Both the position numbers and the translations under genes were made by a program. A stretch of 64,000 bases of DNA from Clostridia bacterium (GTDB lineage Bacteria; Bacillota; Clostridia; Lachnospirales; Lachnospiraceae), in NCBI GenBank assembly GCA_003246295.1, contig QKAS01000030.1, positions 113,732-177,731 of the forward strand. The letters run 5' to 3'. This document shows, piece by piece, positions 8,892 to 16,924 of this stretch. Below the pieces are notes generated by a model. It searched no databases. It was not told where the DNA came from and saw nothing but the letters and a program-made list of their open reading frames with translations. The first letter of the stretch is position 1, and every line of letters begins with the position of its first letter.

Positions 8892-9713
8892 TTATCCAAG
8901 TAAGGATAATACTCCCTGATTGGATTGATTAGCCTGCGCTAACATTGCCTGTCCAGCCTGAGCAAGGATATTGTTCTTGCTGTAGTTAACCATTGTATCT
9001 GCCATGTCAGTATCTCTGATCTGCGACTCAGCTGCTGTTGTATTTTCTACAACGTTATCTAAGTTGGCAATTGTATGTTCAAGTCTGTTCTGTACAGCAC
9101 CAAGTTTGGATCTCTGTGCAGATACCTGTGCAATTGCTTTTGTGATAAGACCGATCGCTGTTCTAGCTTTATCAATTGTTGAAAGTGTAACACCACCAAT
9201 ACCAAGTGATGAAGCGTTCATGTTCTTAATAGAAACAAGAATTCTCTGACTTGATGTGTTAGCAGCACCAACCTGAAGTGCTCTACCACCTGAGAATGTA
9301 CCATCTAAAAGGTTCAATGTATTGAACTGTGTAGACTGCTGAACTCTGTTAATTTCAGAAACAAGAGCTTTTACTTCTTTCTGGATAGCATCTCTATCTG
9401 CTGATGTGTTAGTTCCATTAGAAGACTTAACTGCAAGCTCATTCATACGCTGTAACATGCTATGTACTTCTGCAAGTGCACCTTCAGCTGTCTGTACTAA
9501 AGAAACGCCGTCCTGTGCATTGTCACTAGCCTGTGTAAGACCTCTGATCTGGCTTCTCATTTTTTCACTGATGGTTAATCCAGCTGCATCATCTGCTGCA
9601 CGGTTGATTTTGTAACCAGAAGATAACTGTTCTGTAACTTTCGCCTGTGCTGTTGTTGTTACTCCTAACTGTCTGCTAGCGTTCATTGCTGTAAGATTGT
9701 GTTGTACTACCAT
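8892..9713 (-). CDS. hag: Flagellin
   Basis: A 273-residue flagellin, the subunit of the helical filament, exported by the flagellar type III apparatus. The start is the ATG of MVVQHNLTAMNASRQLG, preceded by AAGGAGG 7 nt away; a 13-residue upstream extension in frame is excluded because it would cover the CsrA leader. The N-terminal D0/D1 (ISEKMRSQIRGLTQASDNAQ) and C-terminal D0/D1 (ESQIRDTDMADTMVNYSKNN to the end) are complete. The central part is very short, so the filament has no large exposed D2/D3 domain. There are Ser/Thr-rich stretches (KSSNGTNTSADRD, LQVGAANTSSQR) that could accept O-glycans. Transcription is from a sigma-D promoter at 9841-9867 and translation is probably repressed by CsrA. 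Confidence 0.97.
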   Translation of the reverse strand: MVVQHNLTAMNASRQLGVTTTAQAKVTEQLSSGYKINRAADDAAGLTISEKMRSQIRGLTQASDNAQDGVSLVQTAEGALAEVHSMLQRMNELAVKSSNGTNTSADRDAIQKEVKALVSEINRVQQSTQFNTLNLLDGTFSGGRALQVGAANTSSQRILVSIKNMNASSLGIGGVTLSTIDKARTAIGLITKAIAQVSAQRSKLGAVQNRLEHTIANLDNVVENTTAAESQIRDTDMADTMVNYSKNNILAQAGQAMLAQANQSNQGVLSLLG

Positions 9714-9720
9714 ATTTTTT

Positions 9721-9752
9721 CCTCCTTGAATATCCGGTGGCATCCTTGCCAC
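9721..9752 (-). promoter_or_regulatory. CsrA-binding leader of flagellin mRNA
   Basis: In the minus-strand RNA, GUGGCA-AGGA-UGCCAC (9752 to 9737) forms a perfect 6-bp stem that displays AGGA in a tetraloop, the ideal CsrA target. Nine nucleotides further, the Shine-Dalgarno AAGGAGG (9727 to 9721) is itself an ANGGA site. This matches the two-site layout known for Bacillus subtilis hag, and csrA and fliW are encoded 3.4 kb upstream in the same cluster. Confidence 0.8.
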
Positions 9753-9840
9753 TCTGGTTTTTGTTGTTACAATGTTCCATCAAGCCGTACGTACCATTAG
9801 GAATCATTGTTTGTTAAGTAAGTATCTTTACTTGTATAAT

Positions 9841-9867
9841 ATATCGGATAAAAGATGAAATACTTTA
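9841..9867 (-). promoter_or_regulatory. Sigma-D (sigma-28) promoter of flagellin
   Basis: On the minus strand TAAA (9867-9864), a 15-nt spacer and TCCGATAT (9848-9841) match the sigma-D consensus TAAA-N15-GCCGATAT at 11 of 12 positions. The expected transcript start near 9834 gives a ~120-nt leader containing the CsrA sites. Confidence 0.9.
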
Positions 9868-9891
9868 TACCCGAATATTAACTTTTTTAAA

Positions 9892-10371
9892 TTATTTTTT
9901 TCGATCCATTAATTGCGGATCCACAGTATTTAAATTACTCATTGCCTTGTAATAGGTACTCGCGGCTTTGACAGAAACACGTGCGCTTTTATAAGCAGCT
10001 CTTGTATTCTTAAAATAATCTTCTATTTTAATTCTGTTTCTTTCTTCGCTCGCTTGTATCCTGGCGCTTTGATCCGTAACCTGCGCAATCAGTTTTTGTA
10101 ACTGGCCAATTTCTACAGTGTATTGATTCTTGTTAAGTGTTAGTTCCTGTCGAATTCTGTCATAAACACTTTCAAAACCGCTATCCAGAAGTTCTAACTT
10201 TTCAATCAGACCCGATTTTTGTGTGACAATCTGGTCAAACGTTGCCATGTCAAATTCTTCCTGCTTAATCAGGTTACTTTGCTTAAGGTTTAAGTCAAGA
10301 ATTTCGTTCAGAATTGTGATTTTGTTGTTAAGACTTTCTATTAAGATAGAAATATATTGATTCTGATCCAT
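9892..10371 (-). CDS. FliT/FlgN-like flagellar chaperone
   Basis: A 159-residue, all-helical, highly charged protein. The start is the ATG of MDQNQYISIL, preceded by AGAAGGTGG; an upstream in-frame start is less likely. It follows fliS by 36 nt and precedes flagellin, the place often taken by FliT or another FlgN-family type III export chaperone. Length and coiled-coil character (KLIAQVTDQSARIQASEERN) agree, but no clear motif fixes the family, and a separate FlgN lies at 18586-19104. It probably binds FliD or another late substrate in the cytoplasm. Confidence 0.65.
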   Translation of the reverse strand: MDQNQYISILIESLNNKITILNEILDLNLKQSNLIKQEEFDMATFDQIVTQKSGLIEKLELLDSGFESVYDRIRQELTLNKNQYTVEIGQLQKLIAQVTDQSARIQASEERNRIKIEDYFKNTRAAYKSARVSVKAASTYYKAMSNLNTVDPQLMDRKK

Positions 10372-10407
10372 AAACCACCTTCTTCTAATGATTGCCGCCA
10401 ATCAAAG

Positions 10408-10782
10408 TTAACGTCTTGCAACTTGCATCACTTCTTTCCACGCATCTCTCATGGTTCGCAAATGTTTTAGGACTTCTTCCAATATGGCTGCGTCCTTTTT
10501 CATATTTGCTTCTCTTAGTCTCATAATAAGGTAATTATACACCGCATCAAAATCTTTTGCCACCTCATATTTTCGGTCAAGTGTGATTTGAAATTCTTCA
10601 ATAATTTTCTGTGTCTTCATGATGTTATCATGTGCTTTTTGTATGTTCCCCTGCTCAATCCCCACAATTGCAATGTTACAGAACTTAATAGCTCCCTCAT
10701 AGAGCATAAGTGTTAGTTCTGCAGGAGATGCTGTTAGTATTTTATTGGTATTATATTGTGCGAACGCGTTGTTCATCTGCAT
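10408..10782 (-). CDS. fliS: FliS, flagellin export chaperone
   Basis: A 124-residue FliS. The N-terminal AYNTNKILTASPAELTLMLYEGAIKF-type segment is present (here AQYNTNKILTASPAELTLML), followed by a family-typical IVGIEQGNIQKAHDNI helix. FliS wraps the C-terminal D0 helix of flagellin in the cytoplasm, stops premature polymerisation and helps release FliW. It is preceded by GGAGGAACTAAGA and lies 16 nt after fliD. Confidence 0.95.
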   Translation of the reverse strand: MQMNNAFAQYNTNKILTASPAELTLMLYEGAIKFCNIAIVGIEQGNIQKAHDNIMKTQKIIEEFQITLDRKYEVAKDFDAVYNYLIMRLREANMKKDAAILEEVLKHLRTMRDAWKEVMQVARR

Positions 10783-10797
10783 TCTTAGTTCCTCCTA

Positions 10798-12324
10798 TCA
10801 GCCCCCGAGCATTGATGTCAGTGCGCTCTGCTGCGAATTTAATTTTGTCATTGCACTTTCCATAGCACTGAATTGTTTATAATAACGGTCTTCTAGGTCT
10901 GTCAGTTTTTCTTCCTGATCTGAGATTTTGTCATCATAATCATCGTATTCCTGCTGCATTTTTTTATCATCATACACTTTATAGATAGTACGATACGCTG
11001 TACTCTTCATCTGTTTATTCAGCTCATCATAAAGATTATTTGCCAATTTAGTAAAGAAAGATGCCACTTGATCCGGATTGCTTGCAATCGCTGTTTTTAA
11101 CTTATCTTTGTTTCCGGCAGTTGCCGTATCGTCCGAATTCCCATCAATGTGGTAAGCACCCTTTTCATTGTCAGCAGCCAGAAAATAGCTCATGGTTTCA
11201 ATTCCGAACGTGGTCAGCGAAGTTTCTGTGCCGTTTACATCAAAGCTCTGTATCATTGCACTCTTCATGGTTGAAACTACTGTACCAAGTGTAGAATCTC
11301 TTCGCAGAAGTGCATCTTTGATCTTATCTTCCCACAATGTGATTTCATCATCAGACATTGACTCCTTTTCATCATCGGTCAGAGGTTCATAGCCTTTAGA
11401 AGATGTGGCATTGTATAAAGTGTCCATTTCAATCATTAGCTTATTATATTCACTAAAGAAATCTTTGACCATTTTATAGATTCCATCTATGTCATCGGAA
11501 GTATTAATATTGGTCGGAATATAATCTCCATTTGTGTCTTTTGAAGATTCCTTTTGCGCTGTAATGGTAAGTCCGTTAATGGTAAAAGTATTATTTGTTG
11601 AGGTATAGTCAGCCCCGTTTAATGTAATGCTTGCGTCAGATCCATCTATTTCAATCGCGCCACTTCCCGATGTCAGTTTTAAGCCCGCAAGCGCTGTCGG
11701 TGCATTTGTATCACTGCTCACCGCTTCAATCGTAAAGTCTCCAGCCGTACCACTCGTCTTGGAATTTACATAAATTCTTTGATTTGTCGCATCAAAACTT
11801 GCGTTCACACCAGCATTGTTTAATTGTGTGATCACTTCGGATATTTTTGTATCACCTGTTACCGAAATTTCAGTATTGGTAGTCCCGACTTTTACATTGA
11901 TTTTTGCGGTATCAGTAGAGGTCAGTGTGCTCATTTCAGAGAGTGTCGTCGATGCTGTCGCGGCAGTTCCATCCGTCTTTTCCAGTTTTCCACCTGTCAG
12001 ATATCCTGCTGTTGCCAGTTTTTTGACAACCAGAGATTGTGTGCCATTTACTGCGCTATCTCCTGCAACGACCGATGCAATACTGGTATCTGCAACTGTA
12101 GTTGATTTCTTTTTAAAAGAGCCTTCCAGTCTCATATTACTTAAGGATTTACTGAAAAAACTATATATTTTAGTATTCAGATCACTCCAGGCTGTTTGTT
12201 TCCAACCAAGTTTTGTCTTCGCTTTTTCTAAACTTTCTTTTTTTGTACTGGAGGCTTTTACCAGCTCCTGCACCATACTATCAGTATCAAGGCCCGAAGC
12301 CATACCAGTTAGTCTGATTGACAT
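10798..12324 (-). CDS. fliD: FliD, filament cap protein (HAP2)
   Basis: A 508-residue hook-associated protein 2, which caps the growing filament and folds incoming flagellin. The N-terminus (MSIRLTGMASGLDTDSMVQEL) carries the hallmark FliD_N sequence with the SGLDTD motif, and the C-terminal ~150 residues form the FliD_C coiled coil ending in ALTSMLGG. The middle is a Thr/Ser/Gly-rich exposed region. Its SD is AGGAGG. It is followed by fliS with a 15-nt gap. Confidence 0.95.
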   Translation of the reverse strand: MSIRLTGMASGLDTDSMVQELVKASSTKKESLEKAKTKLGWKQTAWSDLNTKIYSFFSKSLSNMRLEGSFKKKSTTVADTSIASVVAGDSAVNGTQSLVVKKLATAGYLTGGKLEKTDGTAATASTTLSEMSTLTSTDTAKINVKVGTTNTEISVTGDTKISEVITQLNNAGVNASFDATNQRIYVNSKTSGTAGDFTIEAVSSDTNAPTALAGLKLTSGSGAIEIDGSDASITLNGADYTSTNNTFTINGLTITAQKESSKDTNGDYIPTNINTSDDIDGIYKMVKDFFSEYNKLMIEMDTLYNATSSKGYEPLTDDEKESMSDDEITLWEDKIKDALLRRDSTLGTVVSTMKSAMIQSFDVNGTETSLTTFGIETMSYFLAADNEKGAYHIDGNSDDTATAGNKDKLKTAIASNPDQVASFFTKLANNLYDELNKQMKSTAYRTIYKVYDDKKMQQEYDDYDDKISDQEEKLTDLEDRYYKQFSAMESAMTKLNSQQSALTSMLGG

Positions 12325-12336
12325 ATCACATACCTC

Positions 12337-12774
12337 CTAACGTTTTTCATCCACCAGAAGTCCTGCCAGTTCCCATGCTTTCGCTATCATATCCAGCGTT
12401 TTCTCAGGTGGTAGTTCTTTAATGACTTCTTTTGTATTTTTATCCACTATTTTTATTGTTACACGGTTCGTCTCTTCATGAATTCCAAAAATGGCTTCAG
12501 AATTGTTCATTTTCTTGTTCAGCTGATCAACCGCCTTCTTGATTTCTTCATTTGTTGTCTGTTGTGTTGATTTGCTTCCATTGTCGTTATTGTTTTTTTC
12601 TTCTGTACCTGCAGGTGTTGCAATATGCTTTTCTTCCATATTTCCTGCGGCTACCGGTGTACCAGTCTGGTTGCTATCCATAGCTTCCTTACTGATAATT
12701 TCAGTTTTCCCCGCCGACTGCACTCTATTTACCTGAAATGATGCGGTCTGATTTGCTACTGATTCAATCTTCAT
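12337..12774 (-). CDS. flaG: FlaG family protein
   Basis: A 145-residue protein with a low-complexity N-terminal half rich in Asn, Thr and Lys, and a C-terminal FlaG domain of ~65 residues: VDQLNKKMNNSEAIFGIHEE, then TIKIVDKNTKEVIKELPPEK and a final hydrophobic helix. FlaG limits filament length in several bacteria. It stops 12 nt before fliD. Its ribosome site GGAGGTGGAG is strong, and a sigma-D promoter lies upstream, so flaG-fliD-fliS can be expressed apart from fliW-csrA. Confidence 0.9.
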   Translation of the reverse strand: MKIESVANQTASFQVNRVQSAGKTEIISKEAMDSNQTGTPVAAGNMEEKHIATPAGTEEKNNNDNGSKSTQQTTNEEIKKAVDQLNKKMNNSEAIFGIHEETNRVTIKIVDKNTKEVIKELPPEKTLDMIAKAWELAGLLVDEKR

Positions 12775-12815
12775 TTCTCCACCTCCGTGTGAAAATATTC
12801 ATCCCTTAAAGACAG

Positions 12816-12860
12816 TCATACTCCGACTATCCAACCTTCTAGGTAGTATATCGGAGTATT
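12816..12860 (-). repeat. Inverted repeat between csrA and flaG
   Basis: The minus-strand arms ATACTCCGA and TCGGAGTAT form a perfect 9-bp stem enclosing ~24 nt, in which CTACC/GGTTGG gives a weaker inner stem. There is no U-tract, so it is not a normal terminator. The left arm overlaps the -10 of the sigma-D promoter upstream of flaG. In transcripts arriving from csrA the hairpin could protect or process the RNA. Confidence 0.6.
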
Positions 12861-12874
12861 TCTTTGAAAAATTA
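12848..12874 (-). promoter_or_regulatory. Sigma-D promoter upstream of flaG
   Basis: On the minus strand TAAT (12874-12871), a 15-nt spacer and TCCGATAT (12855-12848) match the consensus at 10 of 12 positions, with the same -10 as the flagellin promoter. It would drive flaG-fliD-fliS late in assembly. Confidence 0.7.
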
Positions 12875-12880
12875 ACCATA

Positions 12881-13096
12881 TTAAAACAAATCTTTTAACG
12901 CACTGATGCTTTCTCCTGTCATAGCCTCTTTGTTTGCATCCTGAATCTGAACATAGACTTCTTTTCTGTATACAGGCACTTCTCTTGGTGCTGTAATCCC
13001 AAGCTTCACCTGTTCCCCTTTAATCTCCAGTATCGTTATTTCGATATTGTTATTAATCACGAGTGCTTCATTCTTTTTTCTTGATAATGCCAGCAT
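12881..13096 (-). CDS. csrA: CsrA, translational regulator
   Basis: A 71-residue CsrA starting at MLALSRKKNEALVI, the standard N-terminus; a 22-residue upstream extension would overlap fliW and is rejected. The sheet strands IEITILEI and VKLGITAPREVPVYRKEVY include the RNA-contacting Leu and Arg residues. CsrA binds ANGGA loops in mRNA. In this order it is expected to repress flagellin translation until FliW sequesters it. Its start codon follows the fliW stop with a 1-nt gap, so the two are translationally coupled. Confidence 0.95.
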   Translation of the reverse strand: MLALSRKKNEALVINNNIEITILEIKGEQVKLGITAPREVPVYRKEVYVQIQDANKEAMTGESISALKDLF

Positions 13097-13097
13097 A

Positions 13098-13559
13098 CTA
13101 TTCACCCACTTTCTTTGCTGCCTGAAGGATATCGTAAATTGGGTATTTGACCTGATATTCATCTCCTTCGACTATAATCTGACATGCTTTTTTATAGGCT
13201 GCATTGATAATAATGGGAGCTTTTAAATTGATTGACATCTTTGTAATATCTTTTGGCACTGTAATGGTAACCAGAACCAACAGTTCTTCTGGCTTGATTT
13301 CGCCAACCGAAGTAAGAAGTTCATCTTCGACAACCGGATTATAGTCCGGCTTTATTGCAAGTGGATCTATGACTGGAATTGCAAAGTTTGGTTCCTGAAC
13401 AGACTGCATCCACCTGATTTCAGAACGATCACCCTTTTCTTCGTCAAAAACAAGTGCAAACTCTTTTAGTTCAGGGAATCCCACAATACCGTTCACAAAA
13501 TGGATTATTTTGTCTTCTTCTACTTCGATCTCTCCAAAAATACGTGTGTTAATTTTCAT
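13098..13559 (-). CDS. fliW: FliW, CsrA antagonist and flagellin-binding assembly factor
   Basis: A 153-residue FliW. The start is MKINTRIFGEIEVEEDK after GGAG with 6-nt spacing. The family blocks IIHFVNGIVGFPELKEF, FAIPVIDPLAI and LVLVTITVPKD are clear. FliW binds either flagellin or CsrA; when flagellin is exported, freed FliW captures CsrA and relieves repression of the flagellin mRNA. The gene is 24 nt after flgL and coupled to csrA. Confidence 0.95.
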   Translation of the reverse strand: MKINTRIFGEIEVEEDKIIHFVNGIVGFPELKEFALVFDEEKGDRSEIRWMQSVQEPNFAIPVIDPLAIKPDYNPVVEDELLTSVGEIKPEELLVLVTITVPKDITKMSINLKAPIIINAAYKKACQIIVEGDEYQVKYPIYDILQAAKKVGE

Positions 13560-13583
13560 TTTATTCTCCATTCGCATCAAAGA

Positions 13584-15041
13584 TTAAATATAATTCATAA
13601 GTGAATTTTGCACTATTTTACCCGTTGCCATAAGCGCTGCGTCATACGCCAGTTCTGCACTGCTTAGTTGTACCGCTACTTCTGTCACATCGCATCCTTC
13701 ATTTTCAGACACAAGTGCTTTAAAATTTGTCTTCTGAGACTGCAAACGATTGGATACAAGGTCGAGTCGTGCGCTTCTACTACCACAGTTTGTCATTGCT
13801 AAATTCGTCTGATCCAGGTAGCCCTGCATTTTTGAGATCGTTGCAGAATATAAGGACTGTTCTTTCTCAATTAATAACGTCTCTGCTTTTTTTGCCGCTG
13901 CCAGTCTTGCTTCTACATCTTCCTGTGTATAACTTGCATTACCCTGCATAGATTCCAATGTCGAAATCACCGATTGAATATCGATGACTGCCTGCGTTGC
14001 CTGCGTTAAGGCGTCAACATCTCTTCCAATATTATGAGTATAACACTCATTTGCCAGAGTATTAATCCTTACTGTCTGGTTGTACCCAACATCATAGGAC
14101 ATGACCTGGGATTCTCCGGAATAGTCAATTTCCTTTGTTGGATCTGTCGAATCTGCTGTACAAGTGAAATAATGCTCTGGTCGTAAATCCCCCTTGCTCC
14201 ATGATGTCTTCTCATAAGTTATATTAATTTCAGCGCTCGATGGTAATGCCTGTATTGTTGCATTCACATTGCTTCCGAGTAACAGTTCTCCACTTTCTGG
14301 TATGAAGACAATATCATTAGCTCCAGGAATTGTTAATGGATTTGTTGTTCCCAAAGTCATTGTATGACTCGTTCCATTTATTGTAATAGAAGGTGTTACT
14401 CCTGTTGATAGTGTATCATAAGACAACCTGATTCTCGCAATACTGCTCGATGCAACAGCTTGTTCTGTAGTTGCAGTTGGATCATCATAATTCGTTGTAT
14501 TCAAGTCTTTCAGTGAACCCGTATCAACATAAGTAATAGAATCTACCGCTGACTTTGACAACTTTTCTGTAATCTCATACTGTTGTGTGGTGTCTTCCTG
14601 AAACAAAAGTTTTGACTGTGTCCGGTATCCAGTGAAAATGCTGCGTCCTGCATAATCTGCATCTCCGGTACTATAAATCTCATCTCTGAGTTCTTTTAAA
14701 TTTTCCAGAATTGCTTTTCTATTCTCAGCAGTCAGACTTTCCTCAGCGCCTTTCTGGCATTCTTCATACATGTCTGTGATAACTTCCGAAACTGTTCCCA
14801 GTGCATCTTCTGTTACACTCAGCCAGCTCTTTGCATCTTCTACATTTTTTTCATGATATTGTGTAATCTCACTCAAATTTGTTCGAAGACGAAGCGCTCT
14901 GATTGCGACCACCGGATCGTCAGAAGGTCTTGTAATTTTTTTCTGTGTCGAAATTTGTGTATTCAAGTTGTCCTGCAGAATTTTATTATTATTAATATTC
15001 GTCAGAGAATTGTTCTGCATGATTTTGTTTGTGATTCTCAT
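13584..15041 (-). CDS. flgL: FlgL, hook-filament junction protein (HAP3)
   Basis: A 485-residue HAP3. The N-terminal D0/D1 (MRITNKIMQNNSLTNINNNK, then ITRPSDDPVVAIRAL) and the C-terminal D0 helix (VQLSSAELAYDAALMATGKI) are flagellin-like and typical of FlgL. It is longer than the ~300 residues of Bacillus FlgL because of a ~180-residue central insertion rich in Thr/Ser and beta strands (about residues 170-350). It lies 34 nt after the second flgK. Confidence 0.93.
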   Translation of the reverse strand: MRITNKIMQNNSLTNINNNKILQDNLNTQISTQKKITRPSDDPVVAIRALRLRTNLSEITQYHEKNVEDAKSWLSVTEDALGTVSEVITDMYEECQKGAEESLTAENRKAILENLKELRDEIYSTGDADYAGRSIFTGYRTQSKLLFQEDTTQQYEITEKLSKSAVDSITYVDTGSLKDLNTTNYDDPTATTEQAVASSSIARIRLSYDTLSTGVTPSITINGTSHTMTLGTTNPLTIPGANDIVFIPESGELLLGSNVNATIQALPSSAEINITYEKTSWSKGDLRPEHYFTCTADSTDPTKEIDYSGESQVMSYDVGYNQTVRINTLANECYTHNIGRDVDALTQATQAVIDIQSVISTLESMQGNASYTQEDVEARLAAAKKAETLLIEKEQSLYSATISKMQGYLDQTNLAMTNCGSRSARLDLVSNRLQSQKTNFKALVSENEGCDVTEVAVQLSSAELAYDAALMATGKIVQNSLMNYI

Positions 15042-15075
15042 CTAAAACTCCTTTCCCGGCTATTATGCTTTATTT

Positions 15076-16893
15076 TTATACGCCGGTTTGCAGAATTAAT
15101 CTGTCATAACATTCTGATAAAGTCTGAATCATCTTTGAAGCCAGAGTATATGAATTCTGGTATTTTACTAAATTTAATGCTTCCTCATCTTTATCCACAC
15201 CAGATACAGACATTCTCTGTGTCTCAATCGCCGATGATAAATTGGTATAATTCAGATAAAATGTGTTGGCATTGCTTGCGTTGATTGCCACATCCGATAA
15301 GATACACTGAAGAAACTCACCCGCCGAACTGCCACGAAATGTGAATTCATCCTTGTTCGTCTTAAGATCAATCAGTTCTTCAACAATGTCATACTTAGAG
15401 CTTCCTTCGCTCGCACCTGTATGTGTGGCAAATTTTTGCGCATCTGCAATCATTGCTTCCGATATTGTAAAATTCAGAGCTGTAATTTTATAATAACTAT
15501 CTGTAGGAACATCATATTCCCCTGTTCCAGTTCCATTCACTCCAGTAAACAAAATATCAGCGGCATTGCCATATCCATCCACTGAACCCGGTTTTGTAAG
15601 AATTTCATTAAACGCTTCTGAAAAAGATCTGATCCATTCATTCATCTGTTGCATATAATAAGGAACGCCCTGATAGTTAATGCTTGCTCCAACTTTTGCT
15701 TCTCTGTCAATATAGTTTGTATTAAGTTGTGTCGTATTGCTGTTGTTCAGTACAAACGTATATTCCTCACTTGTCGCGTCATATGTCCAACTATCAAATT
15801 TTAATAGTTTATTCCCTACATTTATCACACCACCATTTTCAGGCAATGTTGATTTATTCAGATCTTTTAGATAATCCGGTAGCTCATCAATGGTTACAGT
15901 TTGGTTCGTACCACTGGTCCCAATTGCTGATACACTTCCTTTAAAGTTGGCTGTATTATTGCCATCGCGGATTGCAATCAGGCCTTTTAGTGTTCCACCA
16001 AGATTTGCGCTGTACATTCCAAAATCAGAACCATTTGCCCACTTAATATCATATAATCCATCTACGTCTGACTGATTTACTTTTTCTGATGTAGAACGTG
16101 CCTCGCAGACAAGTGTGTTATATTCATTGGTATCAACCAGAGTCTGCCCTCCCGCAATGGTCACGACAAATCGGTTGGCTCCTGTTACCCGGTCTGGATT
16201 ATTGGTATCATATACCGGTGTTTCCGTTACCTCTACATCTACAATAGAAGATAATTTATCAATTAAAAGAGCCCTTTGATCTCTCAGTTCATTTGCTGTT
16301 GATCCAGAGACTTCAATGACGTTGATCTGTTTGTTAAGGGTAGAAATCTGTGCCGCCAGAGAATTCATGGAATCTACCTGTATCTTAATTTCTGAATTCG
16401 TATCGGTCTGTACTTTTTGAAGATTTCCTGCAAGATTATTAAAATAATCAGTCAGATTTTTGGCAAATCCAAGAAACTGGGTAATTGTTGTAGTATCTCC
16501 CGAATTTTTCTTCACCTCAGCAAGTGCATCATACATATCATTAAAAATTGTTGTAAATCCTTCTGTATCTTCATCATCAACAAAATAATTTTCTATACCT
16601 TCCATATAATATTGCTTAATGTCATATTCGCCAAGCGTGGTATTATTGTTCCAGTATTTGACATCATAGAACTCATCTCTTATTCGTTCAATTGCTATGG
16701 TATCCACACCCGCACCAGCACATCCGTAAGTCGTAAATGTTCGAAGCGCATCATATGCCTGTTGCGTTACCGTCTGTCTGCTGTAACCTTTTGTTTCTAC
16801 GTTTGCTATGTTATTTCCTGTTGTGTTTAGCGCTGCGTTCGCTGCCGTTAATCCGCTATATGCAATATTAAGTCCAAAAAATGTAGATGGCAT
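15076..16893 (-). CDS. flgK: FlgK paralogue 2, hook-filament junction protein (HAP1)
   Basis: A 605-residue HAP1. The N-terminal D0 (FFGLNIAYSGLTAANAALNT, then TGNNIANVETKGYSRQ) and C-terminal D0 (SGVDKDEEALNLVKYQNSYT, then ASKMIQTLSECYDRLI) are complete, so this is a full-length gene. FlgK makes the joint between hook and filament. It is the second of two adjacent FlgK genes, with a 31-nt gap to the first, and the pair differ clearly in sequence and length in the central domain. Its SD is GGGAGGTG. Confidence 0.92.
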   Translation of the reverse strand: MPSTFFGLNIAYSGLTAANAALNTTGNNIANVETKGYSRQTVTQQAYDALRTFTTYGCAGAGVDTIAIERIRDEFYDVKYWNNNTTLGEYDIKQYYMEGIENYFVDDEDTEGFTTIFNDMYDALAEVKKNSGDTTTITQFLGFAKNLTDYFNNLAGNLQKVQTDTNSEIKIQVDSMNSLAAQISTLNKQINVIEVSGSTANELRDQRALLIDKLSSIVDVEVTETPVYDTNNPDRVTGANRFVVTIAGGQTLVDTNEYNTLVCEARSTSEKVNQSDVDGLYDIKWANGSDFGMYSANLGGTLKGLIAIRDGNNTANFKGSVSAIGTSGTNQTVTIDELPDYLKDLNKSTLPENGGVINVGNKLLKFDSWTYDATSEEYTFVLNNSNTTQLNTNYIDREAKVGASINYQGVPYYMQQMNEWIRSFSEAFNEILTKPGSVDGYGNAADILFTGVNGTGTGEYDVPTDSYYKITALNFTISEAMIADAQKFATHTGASEGSSKYDIVEELIDLKTNKDEFTFRGSSAGEFLQCILSDVAINASNANTFYLNYTNLSSAIETQRMSVSGVDKDEEALNLVKYQNSYTLASKMIQTLSECYDRLILQTGV

Positions 16894-16924
16894 ATGAATT
16901 CACCTCCCATGATGAATATAATTA

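Noticed and set aside
11816..12340. A 174-codon plus-strand frame opposite fliD
   Set aside because: It is a mirror of the Ser/Thr-rich fliD coding strand, without ribosome site or recognisable motif.
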